Origin: Ciona intestinalis
Lineage: Eukaryota > Chordata > Ascidiacea > Phlebobranchia > Cionidae
Length of the DNA: 64,000 nt
Reading direction: 5' to 3'
Assembly: GCF_000224145.3 (NCBI RefSeq)
Contig: NC_020166.2
Span: 3,456,948-3,520,947, forward strand
The position numbers and the translations under genes were made by a program. Numbering within the stretch: position 1 is the stretch's first letter; every line of letters begins with the position of its first letter. The notes beneath the pieces were generated by a model. The model did no database searches. It was not told the DNA's origin and saw nothing but the letters and a program-made list of their open reading frames with translations. Below are positions 22,349 to 34,900 of this stretch, in pieces.

Positions 22349-22926
22349 ATCACATACGGCCCGCTCAGGCGGCAACGAGCATTGCAGTCTATGCTTATCG
22401 TACACTTCTGCTCAAAGCACAAAAGATACACCGAAATTGGCTATAGTGTTTTACAGCGAGTAATTCATCATTACAACTTAGCCCACCATTCACTTCGACC
22501 ACTAGCAACTACGCATGTCTGTACACTAAGTTGGCAATGCAATGGGGGATTACTACGCATGTCTGATTGCGTCTTTTACAATTTTTCTTTACTCATAACT
22601 CAAAAAATGATATGTATATGTACAACACATAACACAAGGCAATTTACTTGTGTTTCTATTTCTTTGTTGTAACTGCCCAATCTTTCTTCATTAATATATT
22701 CAGGTCGTGATGGAACCGTTTTTAACTAAGAGTTGCATTAAATTTGGCCCGACGTTCTGCACATGCGTAGTGGCTTCGCGGCATTGCGCAATAGCGCCCG
22801 GCCCAAATATGGCTACCATTTATACGCGCAAAACAATGCGTCCACCCCAGCGTGTTAATCTTCGTTATCACTTGTTATCTAGCAGACAATAGTAACTAGG
22901 CGCAAACACGTATCGGGGGGAATGAT

Positions 22927-23121
22927 ATAGTAGGTTGGGAGAAGATCGGACAGCTTTAGCAGAAAATATATAAATATCCTGGTCGTGTTTTAAACAATTA
23001 CCAATGGTCTATGAAAGTCGCAAGGAAAAGGTCTTATAATTCTTAGAATGTTCTTTGTTTACTACCAAAATGTACGAGAAAATGGAATTAAAAGGTGTCC
23101 CAGCTTCCCCCACCCTACTTT
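22927..23121 (+). mobile_element. MITE-A copy, right arm
   Basis: Partner of 11399-11594, TAGTAGGTTGGGAGAAGATC to CCCCCACCCTACTTTA. Confidence 0.85.
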
Positions 23122-23510
23122 ATGTACGTTACAGTCCCCCTTTAAGAGTTACAGTTCGTTGGTGCACCCCGTAAGAGACTTTACAAATCGTAAAGTTTAC
23201 TTTTTAGAGTAACTAAATTACATAGAAAGCTATGAAATATTTGATTGTATAGCACTTGTATATGCAAATCTGTTTGCCAAATATTCGCGTTCGAATTCGC
23301 ATACAATTCGGAAAAAATATTTTGTCTGGTATATATAAACACAGTGTTGTCCGGTGCGGAAAAACGAAGCGGCCACCGAAAATCACTTTTTGCAAGATTT
23401 TAGCACTAGAAGCAAATACTAGGTGTCCATTACTATTTCATTCTTACATTTCATTCATTAATGAACACATTCCCTGAATGCGTAATTAACAGCTAGCATA
23501 CAAAAAAACA

Positions 23511-23842
23511 TATAGTGGGGGTGGGGGAAGATGGGACACTTAACACACAGTATCCAAGTATCCTGATCGTGTTTTAAACAATTAACAATAAACAAGTCTA
23601 TATGAGAGTCGTGGGGATATAGTTTTATAATTATTTAAATGTTCTTTGTTTACTGATAAATGGGACGAGAAAATACAGTTACGGTGGCTGTACACAGTAT
23701 CCGGAATTCGTCCGTTTTGTCTATTTTGTCCGGATTTCGCTGCCACATGCGGAATTGGACACGGATTTGCATACGACTTCGCACGCCGGATACTGTGTAC
23801 AGCCACCTTTACAAGGTGTCCCATCTTCCCCACCCTACTGTA
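23511..23842 (+). mobile_element. MITE-A interrupted by MITE-B
   Basis: Mirror of 10678-11010; the MITE-B lies at 23683-23808. Confidence 0.9.
23683..23808. mobile_element. MITE-B nested in MITE-A
   Basis: Ends GGTGGCTGTACACAGTATCC and GGATACTGTGTACAGCCACC are almost perfect inverted repeats. TTA flanks both sides. Better preserved than the left-arm partner. Confidence 0.88.
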
Positions 23843-24009
23843 CTTTATTACACCAACTAAATTTAATTTTTATTTATCAAGACCATGTAGATTCAAGACG
23901 TATTGAATACGATGAATCAACGTCATTCTGGTGGAAAATAAATATTACTTCGTTTTGCGCTATGGCATCGTTTACTTGGTTTGGATGTATACGCTTATTA
24001 AAGTTAATA

Positions 24010-24082
24010 CGATCCTGCCAGGATTCGAACCTGGAATCTCCTGATTCGTAGTCAGGCGCCTTATCCATTGGGCCACAGGACC
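24010..24082 (-). tRNA. tRNA-Arg (ACG), copy 6
   Basis: 73 nt; differs from copy 2 by GAATCC instead of GAGTCC at the T-loop/T-stem border, which leaves the stem paired. Downstream the T run is only CTTT, whereas partner copy 5 has TTTT, so termination may be poor. Possibly functional, possibly decaying. Confidence 0.88.
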
Positions 24083-24127
24083 AAATCCAAAACATAGAAG
24101 GAAGGAAGTTATTTAAGAAAACTAATT

Positions 24128-24225
24128 TGGTAATACTCGTTCCATTTGGTAGTAAACAAAGAACATTCAAAGTGTTATAAAACCGTATCTTTACGACTCC
24201 GATAGGCTGTTGTTATTTGTTTCAA
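24128..24225 (-). mobile_element. Truncated MITE-A beside tRNA copy 6
   Basis: CGTTCCATTTGGTAGTAAAC to GATAGGCTGTTG; partner of 10264-10345. Confidence 0.6.
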
Positions 24226-24292
24226 AAACGTTCATGATGACCATGAGGATAAAGCATGTTACATTCATTCATATTATGCGATTATCCTCATG

Positions 24293-24450
24293 TCGTTTAA
24301 ATGTAGCTTGCTTTATATCCTCGCTTGCCCGGAAAACGACAGTTGTTATTACACGGGTGCCATACTTTATACACCTCGTGTAAAACTTTAAAGTTACCAT
24401 GTATGTAACTTTGTTAGTTTTTATTATATTAGTTCTGTGTTTTTTTTTTC
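24293..24450 (-). mobile_element. SINE 3' part at palindrome edge
   Basis: Inverted partner of 10030-10182, interrupted on its outer side by the LINE remnant. Confidence 0.65.
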
Positions 24451-24477
24451 TGTGTTATACGACAACAGTACCACTAC

Positions 24478-25320
24478 CAATAATAATAAAAATAACCATT
24501 TTATTTTCTCCTCAGTTTACATGCCAGGTGACGACGGAAATGCCCCTCCTCCTCAGCTGGTGCAAGACCTGATCACCCATTGTGAACTGAACAACACCAA
24601 CGTCATTATTGGCACGGGTGCCAACTCTCATCATACTTTCTGGGGAAGTAACGACTGTAACAACAGAGGAACTGCACTCCTAGAATTTCTGATGAGTTCC
24701 ATGCTGACAGTGTGCAACACTGGCATCCGTTTCCTAACTTGGTCTATACTAACTTTGGGTTTACCTATCCCCACTAGCCGATGTAAATCGGATCTGGCTC
24801 TTTGGGTCCTAGCCAAACACCAAGAAGAATGGACAAAACATGACGGCTGCAGGCAGACGAAGGAGTATAGAAGAAACATTAGCAGGTGTTTTTCCGAACA
24901 ACTCCTGAAGCTGCCAAGGCAAACGTTACGTTCCATTCTTCAAGTGATAACATGGCATGGCATGTTTGCCAGTCATCTGCATAAACTTAAAAAAAGTGAG
25001 AGTCCCATCTGCCCTGTCTGTGACGAGGAAGATGAGACATCCTTTCATTATGTTGGCATATGTCCAGCATATGCGAACGCAAGACGGGAGCATCTAAACT
25101 TGACCGAGCTGTCAAGGGAAGATCTCCAATCCATCACCATTAAAGCCCTTGTCGCCTACCTTCGGGGAAGCGCCAGGCTCCTTAAACTGGAAAGGTCCAT
25201 GCAGTAGCACCCCGGGTGTTGGGATAATGGGTCAATTATGGCCTAAATCCTAGGGCCCATGGCGTGCCACGCCGCGGGACCTCACCCACATAGAATAGAA
25301 TAGAATAGAATAGAATAGAG
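24478..25320 (+). mobile_element. LINE remnant, endonuclease joined to C-terminal zinc knuckle, reverse transcriptase missing
   Basis: A 256-codon frame (24437-25207) stays open. Its first part resembles the apurinic-type endonuclease of Jockey/R1/Loa-like LINEs (SSVYMPGDD, NNTNVIIGTGANSHHTFWGS, NNRGTALLEFLMSS). The usual GCDANAHH block reads GTGANSHH, so a conserved Asp is replaced. It then passes, through a short unrelated stretch, into the C-terminal region with a CCHC-like knuckle (CPVCDEEDETSFHYVGICP). The whole reverse transcriptase is absent. The element ends with about five TAGAA units near 25290-25318, a typical LINE tail. The first ~25 codons of the frame are not LINE-like. Not capable of self-mobilisation. 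Confidence 0.8.
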
Positions 25321-25424
25321 GGTGGGTGGAGATGGGACACATGTTCATTCTATTTTCTCTTCCAATTTGGTAGTAAGCAAAAAACATTCAAAAAATTATG
25401 AAACTGTATGTTTATAACTCCGTA
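25319..25424 (-). mobile_element. MITE-A fragment
   Basis: Left 100 bp only, directly after the LINE tail. Confidence 0.7.
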
Positions 25425-25835
25425 GCCATATCGATAGGAAATCTGTAACGGCGATGGGGAGGCTCTTAGATGATAACGAAACAACCATAAGTTTAAGTTA
25501 ACGTTGCCTGTCGTAAGAAGTAAATGAATAAAACATATGCCACATGCTATGCAGAGCAACTCATAATGCATACATAATGTATATGTATTATCTATCACTT
25601 ATACAAAGAGATTAAAACCATTGGTTTTAATCTCTTTGACTCATCTAACTAAATTCACCACAGAAATCTTAATGCGTTTGGTTTCCTATTTGGTTCTTTC
25701 CCCGCGTCGAATAAAAAAAATGCAAGTCACTTTTCCGGTTGAACAGATTTCGTCATTTCGTGACGTCAGGTTTAATAAACTGACATCACATGATTCTGGC
25801 TAAGGACTTGTTATGTAACGCTGATTGCGAAAGGT
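25425..25835. repeat. Inverted copy of 18717-19085 with 42-bp insert
   Basis: Same sequence as the 18.7-kb block except for a palindromic insert at about 25603-25640. A short open frame here is conserved between copies only because the DNA is duplicated. Confidence 0.85.
25603..25640. repeat. Palindromic insertion (fold-back)
   Basis: Arms CAAAGAGATTAAAACCA and TGGTTTTAATCTCTTTG meet directly. The 18.9-kb copy reads straight through this position (GATGAGTGATAG on its plus strand), giving an empty site. The same arms recur at 48237-48286 and 49128-49177. Confidence 0.85.
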
Positions 25836-25999
25836 GTCAAAAAACGCTGAGTAGCGGAAGTTAAAGCAGTTTTATGTCATATAGGTATTAGTTAGCGTTT
25901 ATGCAAATGTATTATTTTCTTAAAATTGTATTTTTATTATTATTTTATTAGAATTTGGGTTGGTGTGACTGTGTTAAGTGTAAGATCAGAAAATTGAGC

Positions 26000-28900
26000 A
26001 TGCAGCTTGAGATTCATGTATGCCTTATGGTATTACTCATCCAAGTAGTCCAATATGTTCACTGTGCACAAGTAACTCCATTGACGGTGGCCAACCCAAA
26101 CAATATATTGAAAACAAAACTCCAATCTCATACAACTGTAAATAATGAGCTTTTCTCTGCTGTCAACAACTTTAACATTGAGCACATGACCAAGTTATTG
26201 AGAAATGGTCTACAAAGTTCGCCATCAAATGTATCAGATGATTGTATCGTGTCATTTCTTCAGTTGGCTAACGATATACTTGTATCAATAGAGCAACATC
26301 AATTGATGCAAAGTTATGCCGTAAAAGGTACTTTGATTACAAAATTACAAAAACCTGAAAGTTATTTTTTTACCTTAAACACCCAATTCTACATCAATAT
26401 TGTATAAATACAAGAATGTAACTTACTTTATTCTCCCATGGCCCTATAAGGGTGTTTTGTTTGAATAAGGGTGTTTTGTTTCATACACCTCGTGCCAGCT
26501 TATGAGTTACCACGCATGTTACTTTGTGGAATTGTTTTGACTGTAATATTATTACAATATAATAACTTTATTTGTCTATTGATTACGGTAACGAAAATTT
26601 AAAAAATTTGTGAAATTAAAAAAACAAATAATAATGCCTTAAAGTAATGGGCCATTGAGTTCATCTTAGCGTGTACATAATTATAAACCATTAACCATCT
26701 GTACTTGTTTCTATTAGAAGACTTACTTGATAATAATTAAACATAAATGGCCAGTTTGTTTGCTAGGTGTAGCGACCACGCTTATTTTCTTTCAAATAAA
26801 TGTAAATATGTTTTTAACTGAAAGCGTGTTTTAACAATTGTTGTTTTGTCACTATATCCTGTCTTTTACTCTTGTGGTTTAAAATTTTTTTTAATCTTTG
26901 CTACCCTTATCGAGACAAATAACGTTATTATTTTTATTATTATAATAATATGAACAAATACCCTCAGTGTTTGATGCTTGGGGCAAGTTAGAAAGTGGAA
27001 TCTTGGAAGGAAATGTGGCGTGGCCAGGAAGATATTACGAGTGTGAAAATATAAAACATGGAAATTTTACTGGGAACTATTGCTCAATGTATGTTGGTAC
27101 ACCTGCACAAGCAGTAAGTTCCAAGTTTTAAAACTGATTTTCTAGTCTAAAAAAGCAGTAAAATAGTGCAAAAATGCCCAAACTATAAACTACTTTTTGT
27201 AAACACATATATTGCTTTTTCATTAGTAAAGTAGCAACTAACTTATAATCTTATAAATAATATAACCTTATAAATATTCCCAATTTTTACTTTTTACACA
27301 AAATTACTAAAAGTAAAAAGCTCTTTTTGTGTATTCCTTAGTTTTCTATTCACTAATTAAACAAAGAAGCTTATGTATTAATGCTACATCTTCTATAGAA
27401 GTTGTGAGGATATAGTTTTATAAAGTTCTTTGTTTACTAAATGGAGCAAGAAAACAATGTGAAAATCTTCCCCGACCTTACTGTATGTTTTTTTAACACA
27501 AAATCATCAAACATATCACATGTAAACACATTTTAATAATTATGATGCAATAACAGGTTGCGTTTGGCATTGGAACGCCCACTGGAGTTACAGTTGGCGG
27601 TTGCTTTCCTGATAAATGCAACAACAGTGAACTTTACCAAATATTTCAACCATTGGCTCAGTCTCATAATCTCACAGTACAAGTTAATTGTCCAAATGTC
27701 AGCATTACTTGGGGTTTTAAAGAAGGAATTGGTTTGTAAGTTTTGTTTGGAAATTTATTAAAATACAAATATATATATATATATATTTTTAAAAAATAAA
27801 CAAAATAAGTCTAAAATAAAACAAAAAACAGATTTTTTTTCTAAGCTATAAATGAATGTCAACACAAGCCACGTTTAACAAAAGAAAAACATGTTTGAAC
27901 CTAGGTGTGAACTGTTTACTTTGTCCCGCACAATTCAATAGCAATCGTTCAATTTTATACAAATAGTAAAATATATGAACTAAATACCCAGGCTTTAAAT
28001 GAAAAAATGAATAAATGTAATTTACTTTATCCTCGTGTGGACAGAAAATGACAGTCGTTATAGCATGAGTGTTTTGTTTCATACACCTCGTGCCAGATTA
28101 CCAGTTACTGTGTATATTACTTTACACAACATTTTATTATTAAATCACAGGTTTGTTTGCATTGCTCTTGCATTGTGTGTGATTGCTTCAACTACATATG
28201 ATTACATGTCACAATTAAAATCGAATTCATTGAAACTGGAATTTTCTGACACAAATACTTTACTGAACCCAGATGAAAACAAACAACAAACTCAAGGTTT
28301 ATAACATATAGTTTGAGAAATTTTGTTCAACAAACATTGTAGTCTATAAAATTATGTAATGTAACTTACTTTATCCTCGCGTGGCTGGAAAACGACAGTC
28401 GTTATAACATAGGTTTCTGTTTCATACGCCTTGTGCCTGCTTACAAGTTACCGAGTATGTTACTTTCTGGGTGATTGTTTAAAAAAGTCACACCAAAACC
28501 ATCAACTCTAAAACAAACTTTAAATTTTACCTGACCTATTACTGTTGCAAATATTTGCCCTAAGTGATTCTTATTTAAAGTTTAATTTATTTGTTATTTT
28601 TAAAAATACTGACCACAAAAAGTTTGCCAACCTTGTTTTAGTTTGTTAGGCTAACTTAAAAATATTTCTGTTTTTTTTTCAGGCAAACTCCACAAACTTG
28701 CAATATCATTCTCTGTGATAACAAACACCAGGATTCTGTTAAATACTGATCAAAAACCTGGTCAAATAAATTGTTTGCATGGAATGAGGTTTCTTAGCAT
28801 GTCTTGGGTAATGCTTGGGCATTCTTTTCTGTTTTCAGTTAGTTATTCTGGTAAGAAAATAGGTTTTTATAGGTTGTTGTGTTAGCTTTCACTTATTATA

Positions 28901-31900
28901 TAGCTAAATCATTTTCTTTCATTCATTTATTCCCTGTTTTTAAAATCGCAATTTTCATAAACATAAATTATGCAAAATAATGTACACTAATATTTTGTGT
29001 CAAGAAAAAAGTAAACCTATGTTTTTAATTTGTAAAATTAACCTTCGTGCTTTTACCAACGACAATGTTAAAACTGTTTTAGGCAAAGTGGTAACTAATG
29101 GGTTGTCCAGAATATCCGTCATACACAAATTGACTGTTGTTTTCTGCTATGTTTCTTTAAAATATAAACCAAAAATATTTTAAATGTTGTAATTGGGTAT
29201 TTCATCTCTTATGAGAGCCAATCTTTTTATAGTAATCTTTTTCCAAAATAATAAACCAGCGCACAGACTGGTCCAATTGTACATTGGACCTATATACTAT
29301 ATTTCTAATGCTTTGTTTGCTTTGTCCATATTATTACTGCTTGCAGAAACAATGCAACAGCAGCTGAAATGGTATGCAATATAATTGCATGTGATCCTAA
29401 ACTAACATTGCTGTTCAAATAATCGTTTAGTAAATAAGTTTGACATAAATGAAGTTTAAATCTGTAAATCATCTGTTTATGGCATATCATGGGATTCTGT
29501 AAAAGTTAAAATCTTTTTTGTTTAGGGCATATTTTTAAATTATCGGCAATTGCTCTAACCCAGTGGTCACTAATGGTTTGTCTAAATTATCAGCCATACA
29601 TATTGAAAACAATCAAAAAAATAATCAGTCACAAAGTAACATACATGGTAACTTGTAAGCTGGCATGAGGTGTATGAAACAGAACACTTGTGTTTAACGA
29701 CTGTCGTTTTTTATGCAAGGATAAAGTAAGTTACATTCAAGAATAATTTTCTATTGTTAAATATCTTTAAATTACAATTTCAGATAATATTATGTTTTCT
29801 GCACGGTACTTTATCGAACATTGGGACTTTCAAGCAGTTGCGAATGCCACAGTTTCAGTTGATTCCTTCTTTTATTTGAGTGGTTTGCTCGTTGCTTATC
29901 TTGGTATGAAAGAAATTAATAGAAGAGATGGCAAAATGAATGTTCCGCTTATGTACCTACATCGGTACTTAAGGTATCATATGGCTTGTTTGTCTGCTAA
30001 GTTTAGTTTACAGTTGACGATTTAGGTTCAAGACCCAATGCTGCAACCATTATTAGCACTTAGTGTCTTTAAACAAGACACAGAATGTCGAGTCTTTGAG
30101 CACACTTTTGATTTTATTAGAACACTAATTTAATAATAATTAAACATAAATGGCTTGTTTGTCTGCTAGCGACCACGCTAATTTTTTTCCAATTAAATGT
30201 AAATATTTTTTTAACTGTAACATGTTTTAACAACTGTTTTTTTTTGTCGTTATATCGTGACTTTTTGTTAGAATATTTCTAAATCTTTGATTACTGTATC
30301 CCAAGAGACAAATAAACTTATTATTACATTATTTTATTATCATGACAAACTAATATTAAACTGTCTTTGCAATGATGTGTTTTAACTGTCGTTGCAAGTG
30401 CACCTTGTGTCTGCTTGAATCACNCAGTTCTAACTTNNTGGGGCGATTATTTTAGAAACACATTAAAGTTAAACACAACTTGTTACTTGTGTATATAAAA
30501 ACCTACATTTCCATGTTATAACTTCGAAATTGATTTGTCTCTTTTAAATAAATTATGATTTTTTATATACCTTAATTGTAAAACCGTGTTTAATGAATGA
30601 ATGAATGTTACTTACTTTATCCTCGCGTGGCCGGTAAACGACAGTCGTTATTACACGGGTTTAACACCTCGTGCCAGCTTACGAGTTACCATGTATGTTA
30701 CTCGTGGAAGATTATTTTTTGGATATAATCATTTTATTTATGTATGGCGTATAATTTGGAAAACCCATTAATTACCACTGGGTTGGAGCAATTACGGTTA
30801 AGTGTCTTGCCCAAGAACATACCCCCACAATTGTAGCAGTGACTAGCCTTAAATCCACTTCGTAACACATCTTCATGTTCCAGGCTTACACCTGCATATG
30901 CATTCTGTATTTTACTCTGTGTAAGTATCTACCCAATGTTGGGAGATGGTCCGAACTGGCCAGCTATCACTGTGGCACTTTCTGAGAGTTGTCAAAAATC
31001 CTGGTGGAGCAACCTCTTGTACTTTAACAATCTTTATCCAGCCAACATGGCTGAAGAGGTAAGCAGACAACTTTAATTTTTAAAAAAGTATTGCTATGTT
31101 CGAACTTTGTCTTTTTGGCCACGATTAAATGAATACCCTTTTTAAAAGATCATAAAAGCAACATTTGTTTTTATTTATTCATGCTTTTTTGTGTTAAGGC
31201 ATGTAAAACACAGGGTTGAAAAAACTGTAAAACTTATATTTGAAAAGGGCTGAAAAAACTTTAATCTATATTTTTTTAATAGTTTAGTATAGCCTATTGA
31301 TTTCAACTCAGTAAACGTGCCAGTGATTTTTCTCTTTTTTGCAAAGCAAATAATCAAAACAACATAAAAGTTTTAATTATAAGTTTGCATTAATTATTTG
31401 CTTGATATTTCAGTGCTATGGTTGGGGATGGTACTTGGCCAATGACACACAGTTCTACCTCCTTGCTCCACTGTTTCTTTATGCTTTGTACAAGTAAGAC
31501 TTAGTAATATTAATATGAATGAATGATATAACATGACTTACTTTATCCTTGTGTGGCTGGAAAGTGACAGTCCTTATAACACAGGTGTTCTGTTTCATAC
31601 ACCTTATGTCAGCTTACGAGTTACCATGTATGTTACTTTGTGGTTAGTTATTTTTGGAGGGAATTTTTTATTACGTATGACTGATAATTTGGACAACCCA
31701 TTAGTGACCACTGGCTAAAGCAATTACTGTTAAGTGTCTTGCCCACGGACTCATACCCCCACAATAGTAGCAGCCACGAGCTTTAAACTCATTACCTCTG
31801 GGTTACAGGCAGGCGCACTAACCACTTTGCGACGGCACTGGTTGATATGAATTATTAGTTGCGTTTTATATTGTTATGTAGTTCAAATAATCAATCGAGT

Positions 31901-34900
31901 GTTGGTGCCCTGTTAAACTGATGTCAGGAATTGCTTTTTCACTTGGGTTTTTGAAAATATGACTAACAATAAAGATAAAAAGGAAATAATTTTCCAAACT
32001 AGTTGTACTGCCCACTTGTAAATTTGTTAGTAGGCACGATGTGTAAGAATAACTCAACTTTATTATGTTAAGACTACATATAAAATGCCTATATGTTGCC
32101 CTGCCAAAGGAGCATAGGGACTTTTAATTTTTCTGCTTTAAAAAAATTAAAATGTTGAATTTTTCATAAAGTAAGAAAAAAGTTAAAATGTTTTTTTTAC
32201 TTTGTCAAAAAGCACGTTATATAAATTCTATTGACAAATTAACACCTCAAACATATTTTTTTTATGTTTTACAAAATTTGTTATAAACATATATTTTTTT
32301 TATTTTTACAATTTCACAGAATTCCTGCTGTTGGCATTGCATTAGTATTGATATTTGCAACAGCCAGTATAGCAGTCACAGGAGGGTTTTCTGCTCATAC
32401 CAACCAACAGCCACAAGTCATTGATATAGGAGCACTTGCATAGTATGTTGATATAGTTTTTGTCTAAATAAATTTTGTGCCTAAAATTAAGGAAGTATTT
32501 TTTTTATTGCAAAAAAGTTGTTTTTTTTTTTACAACCTAAAATTGAATAAATAATTTTTTTGATTGTAAACCTAAACTGGGTCTATTTATGTTCTTTCTT
32601 GCAGTTTTTATAAGTTAGTGCCTAAAATGTGATTTAATTACCTATAACTTTTGCAATACACCCTGAAATATTAAATGCTGTTATTTTTTAATGTTTATCA
32701 GACTTTCGCATATGTAGATTTATGCTGTTTTAATATGCACCTTAAAAAATTTAAGGAATTTAAAAAAGTAAAAATATACTGGTAAATGCCACACACACAG
32801 TTTTACATCCTTACTGTTTTTTTTTGTTTTTTTCTGTTACAGCTACATGGCAAATTCACCGTTTGTTCATCCCCACTCCAATGGTACCAACAATACAGTG
32901 TTTGCTGCCGACCCAGCTTCACAGTATAGCACCTATATGTTTGACTTATACACCAAGCCTTGGTGCCGAATTGGTGCTTGGCTGGTCGGACTTTTGACAG
33001 GTTACTTGCTTCATGTCAACAACAACAAAATCAAAATGCCAAAGGTTATTATTTCTTTGATTTTTTACAGAATTGCATAATGATTATTGTATTATTGCTA
33101 TTATATGATTCGTTAGTTTTAGAAATTAACCAAATTTAAGCCATGTTCCAGGGTTTAAGCGCACTCGCATTTTTTTTAATAGCTAGTACCAGGTTGCCAG
33201 GTTCGATGCTTGATACTGCTAACATTAACCGCAAATGTGTCATTGGGCAAGACGCTTAATGAGCTTTAACCCATTTCGGCTCCGTGGCCAAATGGTTAGC
33301 GCGCCTGCCTCTGACCCAGAGGTAATGGGTTCAAGGCTTGTCACTGCTACCATTGTGGGCGTATTTGTCCTTGAGAAAGACACTTAACAGAAATTGCTCC
33401 AACCCAGTGGTCACTAATGGATGTGTTACCTCACTATGAGTGGATAAAGTAAGTATCACTCGTTCAAATTTTTTTAGGTTGTTGTGGCACTTGGTTGGAT
33501 CGCTGCTGTTGCTTTGAACTGCAGCATTCTTTATGGTCTTTTCCCAACTATTAGGGATGGGAGTTTGCTGAACAATAACACAGCTGCATTTTACAATGCA
33601 ATGTTTAGACCATTGTGGTGCGTTGGGTTGGCCTGGGTCACTGTGGCCTGTGTTAGTGGTTATGGAGGTAAGACGACTCGCATGAATTTCTGTTGATTTT
33701 TGTATAGTAGAGTGGGGGAAGATGGGACACCTTTTCATTCTGTTTTCTTGTCCTATTTGGTAGTAAACAAAGAACCTTTACAAAATTTCAAAACCATATC
33801 CTTATGACTTCCATAGATCGTTGTTAATTGTTTAAAGTACAATAAGAATATTTGAATATTATGTGCTAAAGGTGTCCCATCTTCCCCTGCACTACTATAA
33901 AGACAAGTATGAAAACCAATAATGTCAGCAATTCTAAATATTTTTGCTGCTTTTTTTATTTAGTTTTTAAGCAATATTTAGGCAAAAGTGGCCTGCTTAA
34001 AAAGGCAAGCACTGATTTAACTGTAATAAATTCCAAGAATCTATTTGAATAAAAGAGACTGACACTGCCTTTTAGGCGAAATATATATATCTTTTATAAT
34101 ACAGTTGGTTAGACTTGATTTTTGCCTGTTACATTTTCGTAGCACCAAAATTACTCCTTACATCGACTTCCAAAGTTATAAACGAACTAAACATTCTGTT
34201 TCAAAATTATAATCAAAATTTGGATTTTGTTTTATAAACACAACAGTAGACCTTTTATCATTCTATATTTTATAAACACAACTGTTGACTTTTTAAAAAT
34301 TTTGTATTAAAATACATTTAAACTTTTTTTTATAAACACAAAGAATGTTTTTAGGTCCTGTTAACACATTTTTAAGTTGGAAGGCATTTATACCTCTCAG
34401 TAGATTGACGTATTGTACTTACCTGGTTCATCCACTTGTTATTTGGTGGTTTTTGGGAACTGAGGAAATTAAATATCACTACAGCATTCATTTTATAATG
34501 TTACTGTTCCTTGGTAAGTCATGTGATTAAGTAATAAAGCGTATTGTAAGAAATAGAGGGCTATGGTTAATTGAATGAATGTAACTTATTTGTCTTGCGT
34601 GGCCTGAAAATGACAATCGTTATAAGGTATGACACGGGTGTTCATACAACTCGTGCCAGCTTACAAGTTACCATGTATGTTACTTTGTGGGGGATTTTTT
34701 TGGGGGATTTTTATGTGTGGCTGATAATTTTGACAACCCATTAGTGACCACTGGGTTGGAGCAACTGCCGTTAAGTGTCTTGCCTAACGACACATACACC
34801 CACATTTGTAGCAGCGACGAGCCTTTAATCCATTACCTCTGGGTTACAGGTAGGCGCGCTAACCACTTTGCCGCTGCGCCAGACAATTGCTCAAACTCAG

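Larger units (their letters stand above)
19140..24475. repeat. Right arm of ~14.5-kb palindrome
   Basis: Inverted counterpart of 10010-15240. The outer boundary falls near 24475, where a LINE remnant begins on this side only. Peptide gene 3 and tRNA copy 6 lie in this arm. Confidence 0.9.

Noticed and set aside
25621-25803. 60-codon frame also seen at 18753-18962
   Set aside because: Conserved through DNA duplication only; no homology or gene context.
25955-25999. Upstream extension of the acyltransferase start
   Set aside because: It begins at a TTG, not ATG, and follows a likely splice acceptor; the ATG at 26000 gives a proper signal peptide.
33277-33350. Stand-alone tRNA gene
   Set aside because: It has A- and B-box-like words but no cloverleaf, and continues into the SINE body; it is a SINE head.
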